A DNA stretch of 64,000 bases. Source: Actinobaculum massiliense (GTDB lineage: Bacteria; Actinomycetota; Actinomycetes; Actinomycetales; Actinomycetaceae). The notes under the pieces are model-generated. The model had not been told where the DNA came from. It saw only the letters and a list, made by a program, of their open reading frames with translations, and did no database searches. Numbering within the stretch: the stretch's first letter is position 1; the number at the start of each line of letters is the position of its first letter. The stretch is from NCBI RefSeq assembly GCF_001457435.1, contig NZ_LN881716.1:332174-396173 (forward strand). The letters are read 5' to 3'. This document shows positions 45,862 to 55,327 of this stretch, one piece after another. The position numbers and the translations under genes were made by a program.

Positions 45862-47736
45862 TCAGGCGTGGTTTTCTTCGTCGAGTTGCGGGCGTAAATC
45901 CCGCGCGTACAAAATCTCGCTATTGGAAACGCCGGCCGCCACCATCGGCCACACCTCCGCTTCCGGAGAGGTCACGAAGTCGATGACCACCGGGCGATCG
46001 TCAATTTCCATCGCGCGGTGAATTGCGGCGTCGACCTCACCAGCTTCTTCCACGCGCCAAGCCGCGCAATCGTAGCTTTCTCCCAGCTTCACGAAATCGG
46101 GAATCCGCTTGGTATTCATTCCGGTTTCCAAATCGGTATGCGAGTAGCGCTCGCCGTAGAAAAGGCTCTGCCATTGGCGCACCATCCCCAGCGAGGAATT
46201 ATTGATAATTGCCACCTTGATATTGATGCCGTTCAGGCGGCAGGTGGCGAGTTCCTGGTTGGTCATCTGGAAGGATCCGTCGCCGTCAATCACCCACACC
46301 GTGGCGCCCGGCCGCCCGACTTTCGCGCCCATTCCCGCCGGAATCCCGTATCCCATGGTGCCGGCGCCGCAGGAGGAGAGCCAACTGTGGGGCCGCTCGA
46401 GTGGGAGGAACTGCGAAGCCCACATTTGATGTTGGCCCACGCCCGTCACCCAAATCACGTCCTCCCCGCGCATGAGCTCCCCGAGCCGCTCAATCACAAA
46501 CTGCGGGCTGAGCAGCCCGTCGGCCGGCTCGGCGTATCCGCTGGGATAGGTTTCGCGCATCCTGTTGAGGTAGGACCACCAGGGTGAGAGGCGCGCCCGC
46601 GCGCCGTTTCCCGACGCCGAAGCTCCCGCCTCCAATTCCGGAGCGGCCGACCACGGATGCGCAATGTTCGCCTCCTGGCCGAGCGCGCGGAGCTCAGCCA
46701 CCAGCATGGGCACGGTATGCGCCAAATTACCCACAATGGGGATATCCGCAACGCGGTTCTTGGAGATTTCCGCCGGGTCAATGTCTATATGCACCACCTT
46801 CGCGCCCGGCGCGAACCCGCTCAGATCCCCGGTCACGCGGTCATCGAAACGCGCGCCAAGGGCCACGATCAAATCTGCTTTTTGCATGGCCGCGACCGCG
46901 GGAACAGTTCCATGCATCCCCGGCATTCCAAGATTTTGCGGATGCGAATCGGGGATCACCCCGCGCGCGGGAAGGGTCGTCACCACCGGCGCCCCGGAAC
47001 GCTCAGCCAATTCCACCAGCTGCGCGGAGACATCCGCCCGCACGCATCCCCCGCCCACGTACAGCACCGGCCGGCGCGAAGCGGCCAGCCATTTTGCCGC
47101 TTCGCGCACCTGGCCCGAATTCGGCTTGCCCACCGGCCTATAGCCGGGAAGCTCAAACTGCGGAGGCCAACTGAAATCAATCTCCGCGTTCTGCGCGGAC
47201 TTCGTAATGTCTACCAGCACCGGCCCGGGCCGGCCGGTCGAGGCAAGATGAAACGCCTCCGCGATTGCCCGCGGAATATCCTCCGCCTCGGTCACCAAGT
47301 AGGAATGCTTGACCATCGGCATCGACGAGCCCACAATATCGGCTTCCTGGAACGCGTCCGTTCCGATCGCTGCCGCCCCGACCTGCCCGGTGATCGCCAC
47401 CAGCGGTACCGAATCCATCATGGCATCCAGGAGCGGCGTCACCAGATTGGTGGCCCCCGGCCCGGAGGTCGCGATCACCACGCCGACCTTCCCGGTCGCG
47501 AGCGCGTACCCCTCAGCGGCGTGCCCGCCTCCCTGTTCGTGGCGTACCAGAATATGTTTCGGTTGTTCGACGTCGTACAGCGGATCGTACGTCGGCAAAA
47601 TCGCTCCGCCCGGCAGGCCGAATACAACCTCCACACCGAGTTCTTCCAGCGATCGCACGATCGCCTGCGCACCCGTCAGCCGCTCCGGCGCGCTTACCGC
47701 CGCCTCGGTGACTTGGCTTGAGGTCCGCTTCGCCAT
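45862..47736 (-). CDS. ilvB: Acetolactate synthase large (catalytic) subunit
   Basis: ThDP-dependent enzyme forming acetolactate or acetohydroxybutyrate. 624 residues. The activating glutamate is in [36 protein letters not shown] follows, and the ThDP motif is [36 protein letters not shown] 47736 has AAGGAGGAG upstream. An Ile/Val-rich leader peptide, a hairpin over its stop, and a terminator lie in the 5' leader, so expression is probably attenuated by branched-chain amino acids. Confidence 0.97.
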   Translation of the reverse strand: MAKRTSSQVTEAAVSAPERLTGAQAIVRSLEELGVEVVFGLPGGAILPTYDPLYDVEQPKHILVRHEQGGGHAAEGYALATGKVGVVIATSGPGATNLVTPLLDAMMDSVPLVAITGQVGAAAIGTDAFQEADIVGSSMPMVKHSYLVTEAEDIPRAIAEAFHLASTGRPGPVLVDITKSAQNAEIDFSWPPQFELPGYRPVGKPNSGQVREAAKWLAASRRPVLYVGGGCVRADVSAQLVELAERSGAPVVTTLPARGVIPDSHPQNLGMPGMHGTVPAVAAMQKADLIVALGARFDDRVTGDLSGFAPGAKVVHIDIDPAEISKNRVADIPIVGNLAHTVPMLVAELRALGQEANIAHPWSAAPELEAGASASGNGARARLSPWWSYLNRMRETYPSGYAEPADGLLSPQFVIERLGELMRGEDVIWVTGVGQHQMWASQFLPLERPHSWLSSCGAGTMGYGIPAGMGAKVGRPGATVWVIDGDGSFQMTNQELATCRLNGINIKVAIINNSSLGMVRQWQSLFYGERYSHTDLETGMNTKRIPDFVKLGESYDCAAWRVEEAGEVDAAIHRAMEIDDRPVVIDFVTSPEAEVWPMVAAGVSNSEILYARDLRPQLDEENHA

Positions 47737-47848
47737 GGCTCCTCCTTCGATGTCGTTCCTTCATTCGTTGCACGTAGCTCGTGCACGTGGCAGGCGCTAC
47801 GCCCCGCGCGCTTCTCCCGCAGTGCCCGCCGGCCGCCGTCCGCGCTCA

Positions 47849-47875
47849 TAAAAAAATCCCCTCGCGTGGAGGGGA
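47849..47875 (-). terminator. Attenuator terminator in the ilvB leader
   Basis: Stem TCCCCTC/GAGGGGA with loop CACGC on the minus strand, followed by seven T residues (47850-47856). It lies about 110 bp before ilvB and about 30 bp after the leader peptide stop. This is the layout of a transcription attenuator. Confidence 0.8.
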
Positions 47876-47909
47876 GCGCGTAGGTAAGCCGGGTGGGCAC
47901 CTACGCGCT
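47875..47909 (-). promoter_or_regulatory. Leader hairpin overlapping the ilvB leader-peptide stop
   Basis: Perfect 11-bp arms AGCGCGTAGGT and ACCTACGCGCT (47899-47909 and 47875-47885) with a 13-nt loop. The first arm covers the leader-peptide stop, as in the 1:2 pause hairpin of classical attenuators. A clear antiterminator pairing was not found by eye. Confidence 0.7.
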
Positions 47910-47940
47910 AGGTAACTACGATGACGGAAATCTTTGGCAT
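47908..47940 (-). CDS. ilvB leader peptide MPKISVIVVT
   Basis: Ten codons from ATG 47940 to TAG, with five consecutive Val/Ile codons (V-I-V-V preceded by S, plus I at position 4). A TATTCT -10-like box lies seven bases before the ATG, so the leader transcript would be leaderless at its own start. Stalling at Val/Ile codons when charged tRNA is scarce would alter the hairpins downstream and allow ilvBNC transcription. Similar leader peptides are known before ilvB in other actinobacteria. Confidence 0.8.
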   Translation of the reverse strand: MPKISVIVVT

Positions 47941-48114
47941 GGCTCTGAGAATACCCGAAGATCGCTCGTTTGCGACGCAAACACCGCAACGTCTCGAATT
48001 GTGGGCACGGGGCTGTGCGCAGGTTTTCTTGCCGCCGCGGCGGGGACCTGCCCGCAGCCCGCTCTCGCCGCCCGCCGGATACCGGCCAGAACGCTTACGG
48101 CCTACCATGGCCTA

Positions 48115-49527
48115 GTGAAGGAAATCCAGAATGCACAGCGCAACTTCGAGAAGCATTCGCGCCTCGCGCACCAGTCGCGGGCGGTTCTGCGGCTCGGCAT
48201 GATGCTCCTTTCGGCCGGGGCTTCGGCTTACCGAGTCAAGCACTCGATGCAAAAACTCGCCCTGGCCCTCGGCGTCGAGGACACTCACGCAACTGTAACG
48301 TTCACCGAAATCACCCTCACCTGCTACGCGGGCGGCACCTTCCGCACCGAGACCGCCGAGCAACGCATCATGGGGACCAATGCGGCGCGAATCGACGAGC
48401 TGGTGGGCTGGGTGGAAACCTTGCCGCCCGCCATCTTGGTGGAGGACGCGAACGAGCAAATGGATGGCTTTAGCGCCAAACCTGCCCTTTACAACCGATA
48501 CCTCATGGTTCTCATTACCGGGTTTGCGTGCGCCTGCTTCTGTTTTTTGAACCACGGCGGAATTGTGGAATGCTCCGCGGTATTTTGCGCTGCCGCGGCC
48601 GGCCAATTCTTGCGCTCGGGTCTGATGAAGCGGCTCTGGAATCAATTCGGAGTGTGGTTTTTGTGCGGCTTGCTCTCGTGTTTTATTTACGTTGGTCTCG
48701 TTACGCTCGAACTTTCACTGGGGTGGATTAGCGGTGCCCATCAGGCGGGCGTCGTCTCTGCCATACTGTTCCTTATCCCCGGGTTCCCTATGGTTACCGC
48801 GCTTTTGGATCTTCTGCGCGCCGATTTTTCCGCCGGCGTCCCGCGCGGGATCTACGTTGCAATTCTGATGTTCGCGGCGGCCGCCACCGTGTGGGCGGTA
48901 ACGACGATCGTTGGCTGGGGTACAACCGGCGCCGACGGCTACCACCTGGTTCCGTGGGCGCTGTTACCCGCGCGAATCACCGCCACTTTCGTCGCGAGCT
49001 TTGGCTTCGCGATGCTTTTCCAAGCCAGCCCGACGGCGTGCGCGCTAGCCGCCCTCAACGGCGCAATTATTAACCCCGCGCGCCTTACCGCTCAGGACGC
49101 GGGCGTTATGCCGGCCCTGGCCTGCTTACTCGCCGCGCTCCTCGCCGGCCTCATCGCGCACGCCATTTCCCGCCGCACCCGCCATTCGCGAGTATCGCTA
49201 TCGGTGCCGTCCGTCGTCGTCATGATTCCTGGCGTCACGTTTTTCCGCGCGATTAGCAACCTCGTCAACGGCCACACTATGGAAGCCGCGGAAGCCGCCA
49301 TCGGCGTGATCCTCGTGATTACCGCGATCGGGGTTGGCCTCGCCGCAGCCCGGATGCTTACCGACCGCACCTGGCGCATGGAACCGCCGCATTCCCTAGT
49401 CGGCCCGCTCGGCGATTCGCGCGCTACCCTCACCCCCGAAGTGCTTGACCACGTGCGCAAGATGAACGACGCCGCCGGAGCGGCGAACTACGAGGCCGGA
49501 GCGGAGAACGACGGCTTAGCCAAATAG
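48115..49527 (+). CDS. thrE: ThrE-family threonine/serine exporter
   Basis: About 470 residues from GTG 48115, which lies six bases after TACCAT (leaderless). The N-terminal ThrE domain (RLGMMLLSAGASAYRVKHSM, DTHATVTFTEITLTCY, then EQMDGFSAKPALYNRYLM) is followed by about ten hydrophobic helices and the second family half (SLSVPSVVVMIPGVTFFRAISNLVNG). It exports threonine and serine in Corynebacterium. The open frame upstream to 47893 overlaps the ilvB leader and is not part of the gene. It lies between ilvB and ilvD on the opposite strand. Confidence 0.85.
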   Translation: MKEIQNAQRNFEKHSRLAHQSRAVLRLGMMLLSAGASAYRVKHSMQKLALALGVEDTHATVTFTEITLTCYAGGTFRTETAEQRIMGTNAARIDELVGWVETLPPAILVEDANEQMDGFSAKPALYNRYLMVLITGFACACFCFLNHGGIVECSAVFCAAAAGQFLRSGLMKRLWNQFGVWFLCGLLSCFIYVGLVTLELSLGWISGAHQAGVVSAILFLIPGFPMVTALLDLLRADFSAGVPRGIYVAILMFAAAATVWAVTTIVGWGTTGADGYHLVPWALLPARITATFVASFGFAMLFQASPTACALAALNGAIINPARLTAQDAGVMPALACLLAALLAGLIAHAISRRTRHSRVSLSVPSVVVMIPGVTFFRAISNLVNGHTMEAAEAAIGVILVITAIGVGLAAARMLTDRTWRMEPPHSLVGPLGDSRATLTPEVLDHVRKMNDAAGAANYEAGAENDGLAK

Positions 49528-49544
49528 CGACGCCGCGTCCGGGC

Positions 49545-51389
49545 TTAGAACACCGATCCGTCTACCACGCGCACGCCGCCACGATCGGCGGAGGTGGTAA
49601 GTGCGGCGTAAGCACGCAGGGCTTTGGATACCTTCCGGTCGCGAGACTTCGGACGCCAGGGGGCCGGGCCTTTTTGCGCCCGGCGCCGTTCAAGTTCTTC
49701 CTCGGGCACGTCTACGCGTAGCTCGCGGTGAGGGATGTCGATAATAATCCGGTCGCCTTCTTCCACCAGGCCAATTGGCCCGCCTGCCGCGGCTTCCGGG
49801 GAGATATGCCCAATGGAAAGGCCGGATGTACCCCCCGAAAAACGCCCGTCCGTAATGAGCCCGCACACTTTCCCCAGCCCGAGGCCCTTGAGGAACGAGG
49901 TGGGATAAAGCATTTCTTGCATGCCTGGCCCACCCTTGGGGCCTTCGTAGCGGATTAAGACCACGTCGCCGGGATTCACCTGCTTGGAAAGAATCAGCTG
50001 AACCGCGTCTTCTTGGGACTCCACCACCCGCGCCGGGCCCTCGAAGTGGAACAGCGATTCGTCCACGCCGGCGGTTTTCACCACCGCTCCATCCGGGGCA
50101 ATGTTTCCCCGCAAAACACAAAGCCCGCCATCCTTCGTATAGGCATGGTCGGCATCCCGAATACAGCCCTCCACCGAATCTGTATCGAGGCTCTCCCACG
50201 TGACGTCCTGGGAAAACGCCTTGGTGGTTCGCACCCGCCCGGGCGCTGCCGAGAAGCGGTCAATAGCCTCCGGCGAGGGGTTCGGACCGCGAATATCCCA
50301 TTTTTCTAGCCAGCTCTTAAAGTCATCCGAATGGACCGAGTGCACAGAATCCTTAAGCATCCCCGCCCGATACATTTCCCCGAGTAGCGCTGGGATTCCA
50401 CCCGCGCGGTGGAAATCTTCAATGTGGAAGCGCTGCGAATTCGGCGCCACCTTCGACAGACAGGGCACTCGCCGCGAGAGCGCATCAATATCCGCCAGGG
50501 TGAAGTCCACCGCCGCCTCCTGCGCGGTTGCCAAAATGTGGAGCACGGTGTTCGTTGACCCACCCATCGCAATATCCATCGCCATCGCGTTCGTGAAGGC
50601 ATCCTTGGTGGCTATGGAACGCGGAAGGATGGAATCATCGTCGTCGTCGTAAAACCTCTTAGCGAGCTTCACGATCATGTGCCCGGCTTCCACGAAAAGT
50701 TCGCGACGCCGCGTGGCGGTTGCCAGCGTGGATCCGTTTCCAGGCAGAGATAGCCCCAATGCCTCCGTCAGGCAGTTCATGGAGTTTGCCGTGAACATGC
50801 CCGAGCATGATCCGCAGGTGGGGCACGCGTTGGCTTCAATCTGGGCCAGTTCGTCGTCGGAAATGTCGTCGTTGGCAGATCCCGTCATCGCGTCAATAAG
50901 GTCGAGGCGATGGTCAATCACGCCCTCCACCGGCTCACCTGATTCCATGGGACCGCCGGAGACGAAAATGGTGGGGATATTCAGGCGCATGGCGGCTAGG
51001 AGCATTCCCGGGGTGATTTTGTCGCAGTTGGAGATACACACCAGCGCATCGGCGGTGTGCGCATTAACCATGTATTCGATGGAATCGGCGATGATCTCGC
51101 GCGACGGGAGCGAGTAGAGCATGCCGTCGTGGCCCATCGCGATACCGTCATCTACCGCGATGGTATTAAACTCGCGCCCTACCCCGCCTGCCTCGGCAAT
51201 CGCCTCCGCCACAATCTTTCCGACGTTTCGCAAGTGGACGTGCCCGGGAACAAACTGCGTAAACGAGTTCGCAATGGCAATAATTGGCTTCCCGAAATCC
51301 CCGGATCCTAGCCCGGTAGCTCTCCACAGGGCTCGCGCACCGGCCATATTGCGGCCCGTCATTGATGTAGCTGAACGCAAACGCGGCAT
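49545..51389 (-). CDS. ilvD: Dihydroxy-acid dehydratase
   Basis: Third step of valine/isoleucine synthesis. 614 residues. Cysteines expected to bind the Fe-S cluster are in [10 protein letters not shown] and [35 protein letters not shown] and [18 protein letters not shown] are family blocks. ATG 51389 has GGGAGGA upstream. A sequence resembling a DtxR/IdeR iron box lies about 80 bp upstream; this is notable for an Fe-S enzyme but unproven. Confidence 0.96.
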   Translation of the reverse strand: MPRLRSATSMTGRNMAGARALWRATGLGSGDFGKPIIAIANSFTQFVPGHVHLRNVGKIVAEAIAEAGGVGREFNTIAVDDGIAMGHDGMLYSLPSREIIADSIEYMVNAHTADALVCISNCDKITPGMLLAAMRLNIPTIFVSGGPMESGEPVEGVIDHRLDLIDAMTGSANDDISDDELAQIEANACPTCGSCSGMFTANSMNCLTEALGLSLPGNGSTLATATRRRELFVEAGHMIVKLAKRFYDDDDDSILPRSIATKDAFTNAMAMDIAMGGSTNTVLHILATAQEAAVDFTLADIDALSRRVPCLSKVAPNSQRFHIEDFHRAGGIPALLGEMYRAGMLKDSVHSVHSDDFKSWLEKWDIRGPNPSPEAIDRFSAAPGRVRTTKAFSQDVTWESLDTDSVEGCIRDADHAYTKDGGLCVLRGNIAPDGAVVKTAGVDESLFHFEGPARVVESQEDAVQLILSKQVNPGDVVLIRYEGPKGGPGMQEMLYPTSFLKGLGLGKVCGLITDGRFSGGTSGLSIGHISPEAAAGGPIGLVEEGDRIIIDIPHRELRVDVPEEELERRRAQKGPAPWRPKSRDRKVSKALRAYAALTTSADRGGVRVVDGSVF

Positions 51390-51466
51390 AGTTCCTCCCT
51401 TTCAGGTGCCGAGTTTAGGCCAGCCTTCGCGCCGAGCTGCGCACTGTCCGCATACTGTACACAAAC

Positions 51467-51485
51467 TTAGGTTACCCTTACCCCT
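51467..51485. promoter_or_regulatory. DtxR/IdeR-type iron box, partial match
   Basis: TTAGGTTACCCTTACCCCT matches the 19-bp iron-box consensus at 13 positions. It sits between hmuV (downstream end) and ilvD (start), about 80 bp upstream of ilvD. A TACAGT -10-like sequence lies next to it on the ilvD strand. Confidence 0.35.
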
Positions 51486-51554
51486 CCCCGCGATGCCTGT
51501 TGAGTCCGTCGCGAGCGCTGCCCGAGGCTCGGGCGGCGAGGTAACGAGGCGCTC

Positions 51555-52331
51555 CTAGCCGGCTGCGTTACCGCGGCGCGGAATGATCGCTAGTTCCCCG
51601 TCGGGAAGTTGGGCGACCCGGATCGGCCAGCCGTAAACGCGGGTCAGGAGGTCCGCCGAAAGCACCTCTCCCGGCTGGCCCTGCGCCACAATGCTTCCCT
51701 CGCTCATGAGGACGATGCGGTCGCAATACGCCGCGGCGAGCTGAATATCGTGCATAACGGCGATAACGGCCCTCCCCCGCGCGGCCAGCCGCGCGCAAAT
51801 CTCCATCGTGCGCTGCTGATGCGAAATATCCAGCGCGGCGGTCGGCTCATCCAAGAACACAATCGGTGCATCTTGCGCCAGCACGCGGGCGAGTGTCACT
51901 CGCGCTTTTTCTCCACCCGAAAGCCGCGTGACATCTCGATCCTGCAGATGGATCACATCCGTTTCCCGCATAGCCGCGTCCACGCGAGCGGCGTCGTCGC
52001 GCCCCGGACCCTGCCCCATCTCCACGATGTCGCGCACCAGGTAAGCGAACGGAAAATCGGAAACTTGCGGCATAACCGCTCGCACGCGAGCAAGGTCGGC
52101 GCGCGAATACTCCGCCACTGCCCGCGAGCGCAGTTCTACGCTCCCCGAAGCGGGAATGAGGTCACCGGAAAGCACGCCCACCAGGGTGGATTTGCCGGTG
52201 CCGTTCGGGCCGAGCAACCCCACAACTTCACCCGCGCGAGCGGCGAGCGAAACTCCGCGCAACACCTCGCGGTGACCGTAGGAAAAATGGAGGTCGCGCG
52301 CCTCAACGGCGAGTTCGACAATTTCTCTCAT
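51555..52331 (-). CDS. hmuV: Heme-type ABC importer ATPase
   Basis: About 258 residues. Walker A GPNGTGKST, signature LSGGEKARVTLARVL, Walker B PIVFLDEPTAALD and the H-loop VIAVMHDIQLAAAYCDRI are present; RVYGWPIRV near the end is typical of HmuV/FecE-type ATPases. The ATG at 52331 overlaps the hmuU stop (ATGA); the open frame upstream lies inside hmuU. It powers import through the adjacent FecCD-type permease. Confidence 0.88.
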   Translation of the reverse strand: MREIVELAVEARDLHFSYGHREVLRGVSLAARAGEVVGLLGPNGTGKSTLVGVLSGDLIPASGSVELRSRAVAEYSRADLARVRAVMPQVSDFPFAYLVRDIVEMGQGPGRDDAARVDAAMRETDVIHLQDRDVTRLSGGEKARVTLARVLAQDAPIVFLDEPTAALDISHQQRTMEICARLAARGRAVIAVMHDIQLAAAYCDRIVLMSEGSIVAQGQPGEVLSADLLTRVYGWPIRVAQLPDGELAIIPRRGNAAG

Positions 52332-53383
52332 CGCCCCGCAAACCCCCTCATGGTGCGCCGCAACAGCACGAAGAACGTGGGCCCGCCTACCAGGGCCGTG
52401 AAAATCCCAATCGGGAGCTCGGCGAACGGCACGATCGTGCGCGCGGCGAGGTCCGAGTACGTAATGAGCACCGCGCCGCCGAGCATCGAGGCGGGCACCA
52501 GGTAGCGATTGAGCGGACCAATCGCGAGGCGCAGAACGTGGGGGATGATCAGGCCCACGAAACCGATAACCCCCGCGAAGCACACCGCGGCGGCGGTCAA
52601 CAGGGCGGACACGACGATTGCTCCGAGGCGAAGCGCCTGCACGTTCACCCCGACGTGGCCGGCGGCGCGGTCTCCGAGGGCGAGGGTGTCGAGGCGGCTC
52701 GCCATTGCGCCCGCGAGTGCGGTTCCAATCACGACGACGACACCGACGATTCCCACCTGACTCCAGGTTGCACCGGAGAGCGACCCCATCTGCCAGAACA
52801 CGATTTGATCGCGGGCATTGGATTCAGCGGCGTAAATTGCGATCGAGGTGAGCGCCGAGCAAACGGCCTGCACCGCGATTCCGGTCAGCACAATGGTGAG
52901 GGATTCGGCTCGCCCGCCGCGGCGCGAGAGCGTGTACACCAACAACGCGGCCACCAACCCGGTGGCGAAAGCAGCAAGCGGTACCGAAAAACCGCCGAGG
53001 AGTTGGGGCACGAGGACGATGGCGATGGCGGCGCCGAGGGCCGCGCCCGAAGATACGCCAATAATTCCGGGCTCGGCGAGCGGGTTTGAAAAGATTGCCT
53101 GCATGACGGTACCGGCCACCGCCAGTGCGGCGCCGACCAGAATACCCAAGGCGATGCGGGGGAAACGAATGTTCCACAGCGCGCTCATCACATGCTCACC
53201 TTCGGGCGGGTCAGCGAGATTGAATTGCGCTAGGAATCCGCGCGTGACGTCGCCAAACTCAACCGGGAATTGGCCGAGGTGCGCGGAACCGAGTGCCCCG
53301 ACGCAGAGCAGGATCGTGAGTACGGCGAAGGTCACGGCCCGCCGCGAGCGCCGCCGCGCCAGGCCGGTTTTTACTTCCGCCAT
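52328..53383 (-). CDS. hmuU: FecCD-type ABC importer permease (heme/siderophore)
   Basis: About 351 residues from ATG 53383, with GGGAG five to six bases upstream; an ATG at 53395 is in frame. Family blocks are WNIRFPRIALGILVGAALAVAGTVMQAIFSNPLAEPGIIGVSSGAALGA and, near the end, FAGVIGFVGLIIPHVLRLAIGP. About ten hydrophobic helices. It pairs with hmuV; the binding protein hmuT is 4 kb upstream, beyond a CydDC-type pair. Confidence 0.9.
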   Translation of the reverse strand: MAEVKTGLARRRSRRAVTFAVLTILLCVGALGSAHLGQFPVEFGDVTRGFLAQFNLADPPEGEHVMSALWNIRFPRIALGILVGAALAVAGTVMQAIFSNPLAEPGIIGVSSGAALGAAIAIVLVPQLLGGFSVPLAAFATGLVAALLVYTLSRRGGRAESLTIVLTGIAVQAVCSALTSIAIYAAESNARDQIVFWQMGSLSGATWSQVGIVGVVVVIGTALAGAMASRLDTLALGDRAAGHVGVNVQALRLGAIVVSALLTAAAVCFAGVIGFVGLIIPHVLRLAIGPLNRYLVPASMLGGAVLITYSDLAARTIVPFAELPIGIFTALVGGPTFFVLLRRTMRGFAGR

Positions 53384-53405
53384 TCTCACTCCCATCGCGC
53401 CGCGC

Positions 53406-53513
53406 GCCTAAGTGGCTTTGCTAGCCTAAGCGACCTTCCTCGCCTAGGCGGCTTCGCCTGCCTTGACGGCCTCGCCGGTCAAAGCGACCTACCAGCCAAA
53501 GCGGCCCGCCTAA
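53406..53513. repeat. 18-bp degenerate tandem repeat, six units
   Basis: Six consecutive 18-bp units beginning GCCTAAG, GCCTAAG, GCCTAGG, GCCTTGA, GTCAAAG and CCAAAGC, between the cydC stop and the hmuU start. No gene is seen in it. Units alternate a GCCTAA-like start with a GGC/GAC-TT core. Confidence 0.6.
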
Positions 53514-53518
53514 GTGTT

Positions 53519-55327
53519 TCAGAATACCCTAGTTAATTCGTCGGCCGAGGTTAACGTCAAAATTATCAGGTGGCCGCGGTCCATGACCGCCACCACATCC
53601 GCGCCGTTGGCGGCCTCGACCCGATGGCTTACCTCAAGAATCGTCACGTCCGGAAGGGCCCGCGCCAGCGCTGCGCGGATCTCGGCTTCGAGCTCGATAT
53701 TGAGGTTCGCGGCGAATTCGTCCAAGAGGAGCACCTTCGGGCGCATAAGGAGCGCGCGGGCAAGCGAAAGCCGCGCGGTTTGACCGCCGGAAAGCGCGTA
53801 CCCGGAGGGTCGGCCGTGCGCCGGTTGCCCGCCCACCTTCGTGGCCAGTTGCTGAGGCATCTCCCGTACCTCGCCGGCAAGCTTGGCTACGTCTAGCGCC
53901 GCCCAGAGTTCTTCCTCAGATGCGCCGGGCGCGCCGAGCCGCAGATTATCCGCAATCGAACCGGCGATGAGCTGGTTCTTTTGGGACACCTGCACAACCG
54001 TGGCGCGTAGTGATTCGAGGGTCATCTGTGTGATGGGCGCACCGCCAATTCGAATCTGCCCAGAGTCCGGATCCGCGTAACGGTGCACCAGGTGCAGCAA
54101 TGTGGACTTGCCGGATCCCGACCGGCCAAGGATCACCGCGCGCCCGCCAGCGGGAACCCGCAGCGATGCCTCGACTACCGCCGGCGCTGCGGCAATGGCC
54201 GCCGCGGCCCGTCCGCGCGCGCCCGCCGAGGCAGATTGCGTAGCCACCGCTTCCGCGCCCGAACCTCTATCGTTTTGCCGCGGGTAGCGGTAGCTCACGC
54301 CATCAATTTCCACTTCCGGTGCGCTATCAAACGTTGCGGTTACTTGCCCATCAGCCACCTGCATCGGGGAGTTGGCAATATCGTAGAGTCGGCGCGCGGC
54401 GGCAAGTGAGGCATCGACAGACGCCGTCGCCGCTTCAATAGAACGGGGAAGCACGAACAGGCGGAACACCGCCAAGGCAAGTGCGGCCGTCGTGGCGGAG
54501 TCGCCCGGGAAGCACATAATCGTGGCGGCAACCGCCACCACCGTGAGGGTGGCGTTGATACCCGAGCGGGCACCGGCCCAACCCCGCGCCACCGCCGAGG
54601 TGCGCGAAATTTGGGCGCCGATTCGGTCGGCCTGCTCAGCGCGCGCGGCGGCGTGCCCGAAAGCGAGGACCTCATCCATGCCGTAAAGCGAATCCGTCAT
54701 GTGCTGGGAAAGCTCGCGACGCACGGCCAGCGTGCGATCGGTTCCCCGCAAGCTCGCGCCAAAGCCCAGGTAAGGCACAGCGAAAAGCGAGAATGCCAGG
54801 CACACAAGCGCCGGCACGAGCGCCACAAAATGCCCCGAACCGAGCGCGAGCCCCAGGCCCACGATGGGCGTGAGCACGTAGGCGGTAATCATCGGCGCCA
54901 CGGTGTGGGCGTACACAACTTCGATCCGGTCCACGTCATCGGTCAGCGAAGTTAGTACTTCTCCCGATTTTTGACTCGCCACGATCGCGGGCGCCTTGGG
55001 CCACAGCCGCGAGAACACATACGTGCGCAGAATTTCCAGCGAACGGAAAGCCACATAATGCCCGGTGAACTGCTCGAGGTAGCGGAACAGAGCTTTGCAC
55101 AGGGCCAGCACAATCACAATTCCGAGCAAGCCCCAGCGCGCGCCTCCCCCGCTCACCGAAGCCACCACCGCATAGGCAGCGAGGGCAAACATGGCAATAT
55201 CGGAAAGCAAGTGAAGCGCGCGGAAAATCGTGGAAATTGCGAGCGGAGCAAGCACCGGCCGGGTAATCGAGGCGAGCCAACGCAAAATTCCGTTCGTCGT
55301 CGGCTGGGTTTCCTGGGTCTTATTCAT
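53519..55327 (-). CDS. cydC: CydC-type ABC exporter half-transporter
   Basis: About 602 residues. An N-terminal six-helix exporter-type membrane domain (ILRWLASITRPVLAPLAISTIFRALHLLSDIAMFALAAYAVV) precedes an ATPase with Walker A GRSGSGKST, signature LSGGQTARLSLARALL and Walker B KVLLLDEFAANLN. It forms a heterodimer with the preceding gene product. ATG 55327 overlaps the cydD stop by eight bases. CydDC pairs support cytochrome bd assembly; heme, cysteine and glutathione have all been proposed as substrates. Here the pair sits between hmuT and hmuU, which favours heme. Confidence 0.8.
   Translation of the reverse strand: MNKTQETQPTTNGILRWLASITRPVLAPLAISTIFRALHLLSDIAMFALAAYAVVASVSGGGARWGLLGIVIVLALCKALFRYLEQFTGHYVAFRSLEILRTYVFSRLWPKAPAIVASQKSGEVLTSLTDDVDRIEVVYAHTVAPMITAYVLTPIVGLGLALGSGHFVALVPALVCLAFSLFAVPYLGFGASLRGTDRTLAVRRELSQHMTDSLYGMDEVLAFGHAAARAEQADRIGAQISRTSAVARGWAGARSGINATLTVVAVAATIMCFPGDSATTAALALAVFRLFVLPRSIEAATASVDASLAAARRLYDIANSPMQVADGQVTATFDSAPEVEIDGVSYRYPRQNDRGSGAEAVATQSASAGARGRAAAAIAAAPAVVEASLRVPAGGRAVILGRSGSGKSTLLHLVHRYADPDSGQIRIGGAPITQMTLESLRATVVQVSQKNQLIAGSIADNLRLGAPGASEEELWAALDVAKLAGEVREMPQQLATKVGGQPAHGRPSGYALSGGQTARLSLARALLMRPKVLLLDEFAANLNIELEAEIRAALARALPDVTILEVSHRVEAANGADVVAVMDRGHLIILTLTSADELTRVF

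Noticed and set aside
49751..49760. Ten-base seed match of the spacer-like sequence at 36210 to ilvD coding DNA
   Set aside because: A match of this size in 64 kb on both strands is not rare and lies in conserved coding sequence; it does show that the target of the lone element is not settled.
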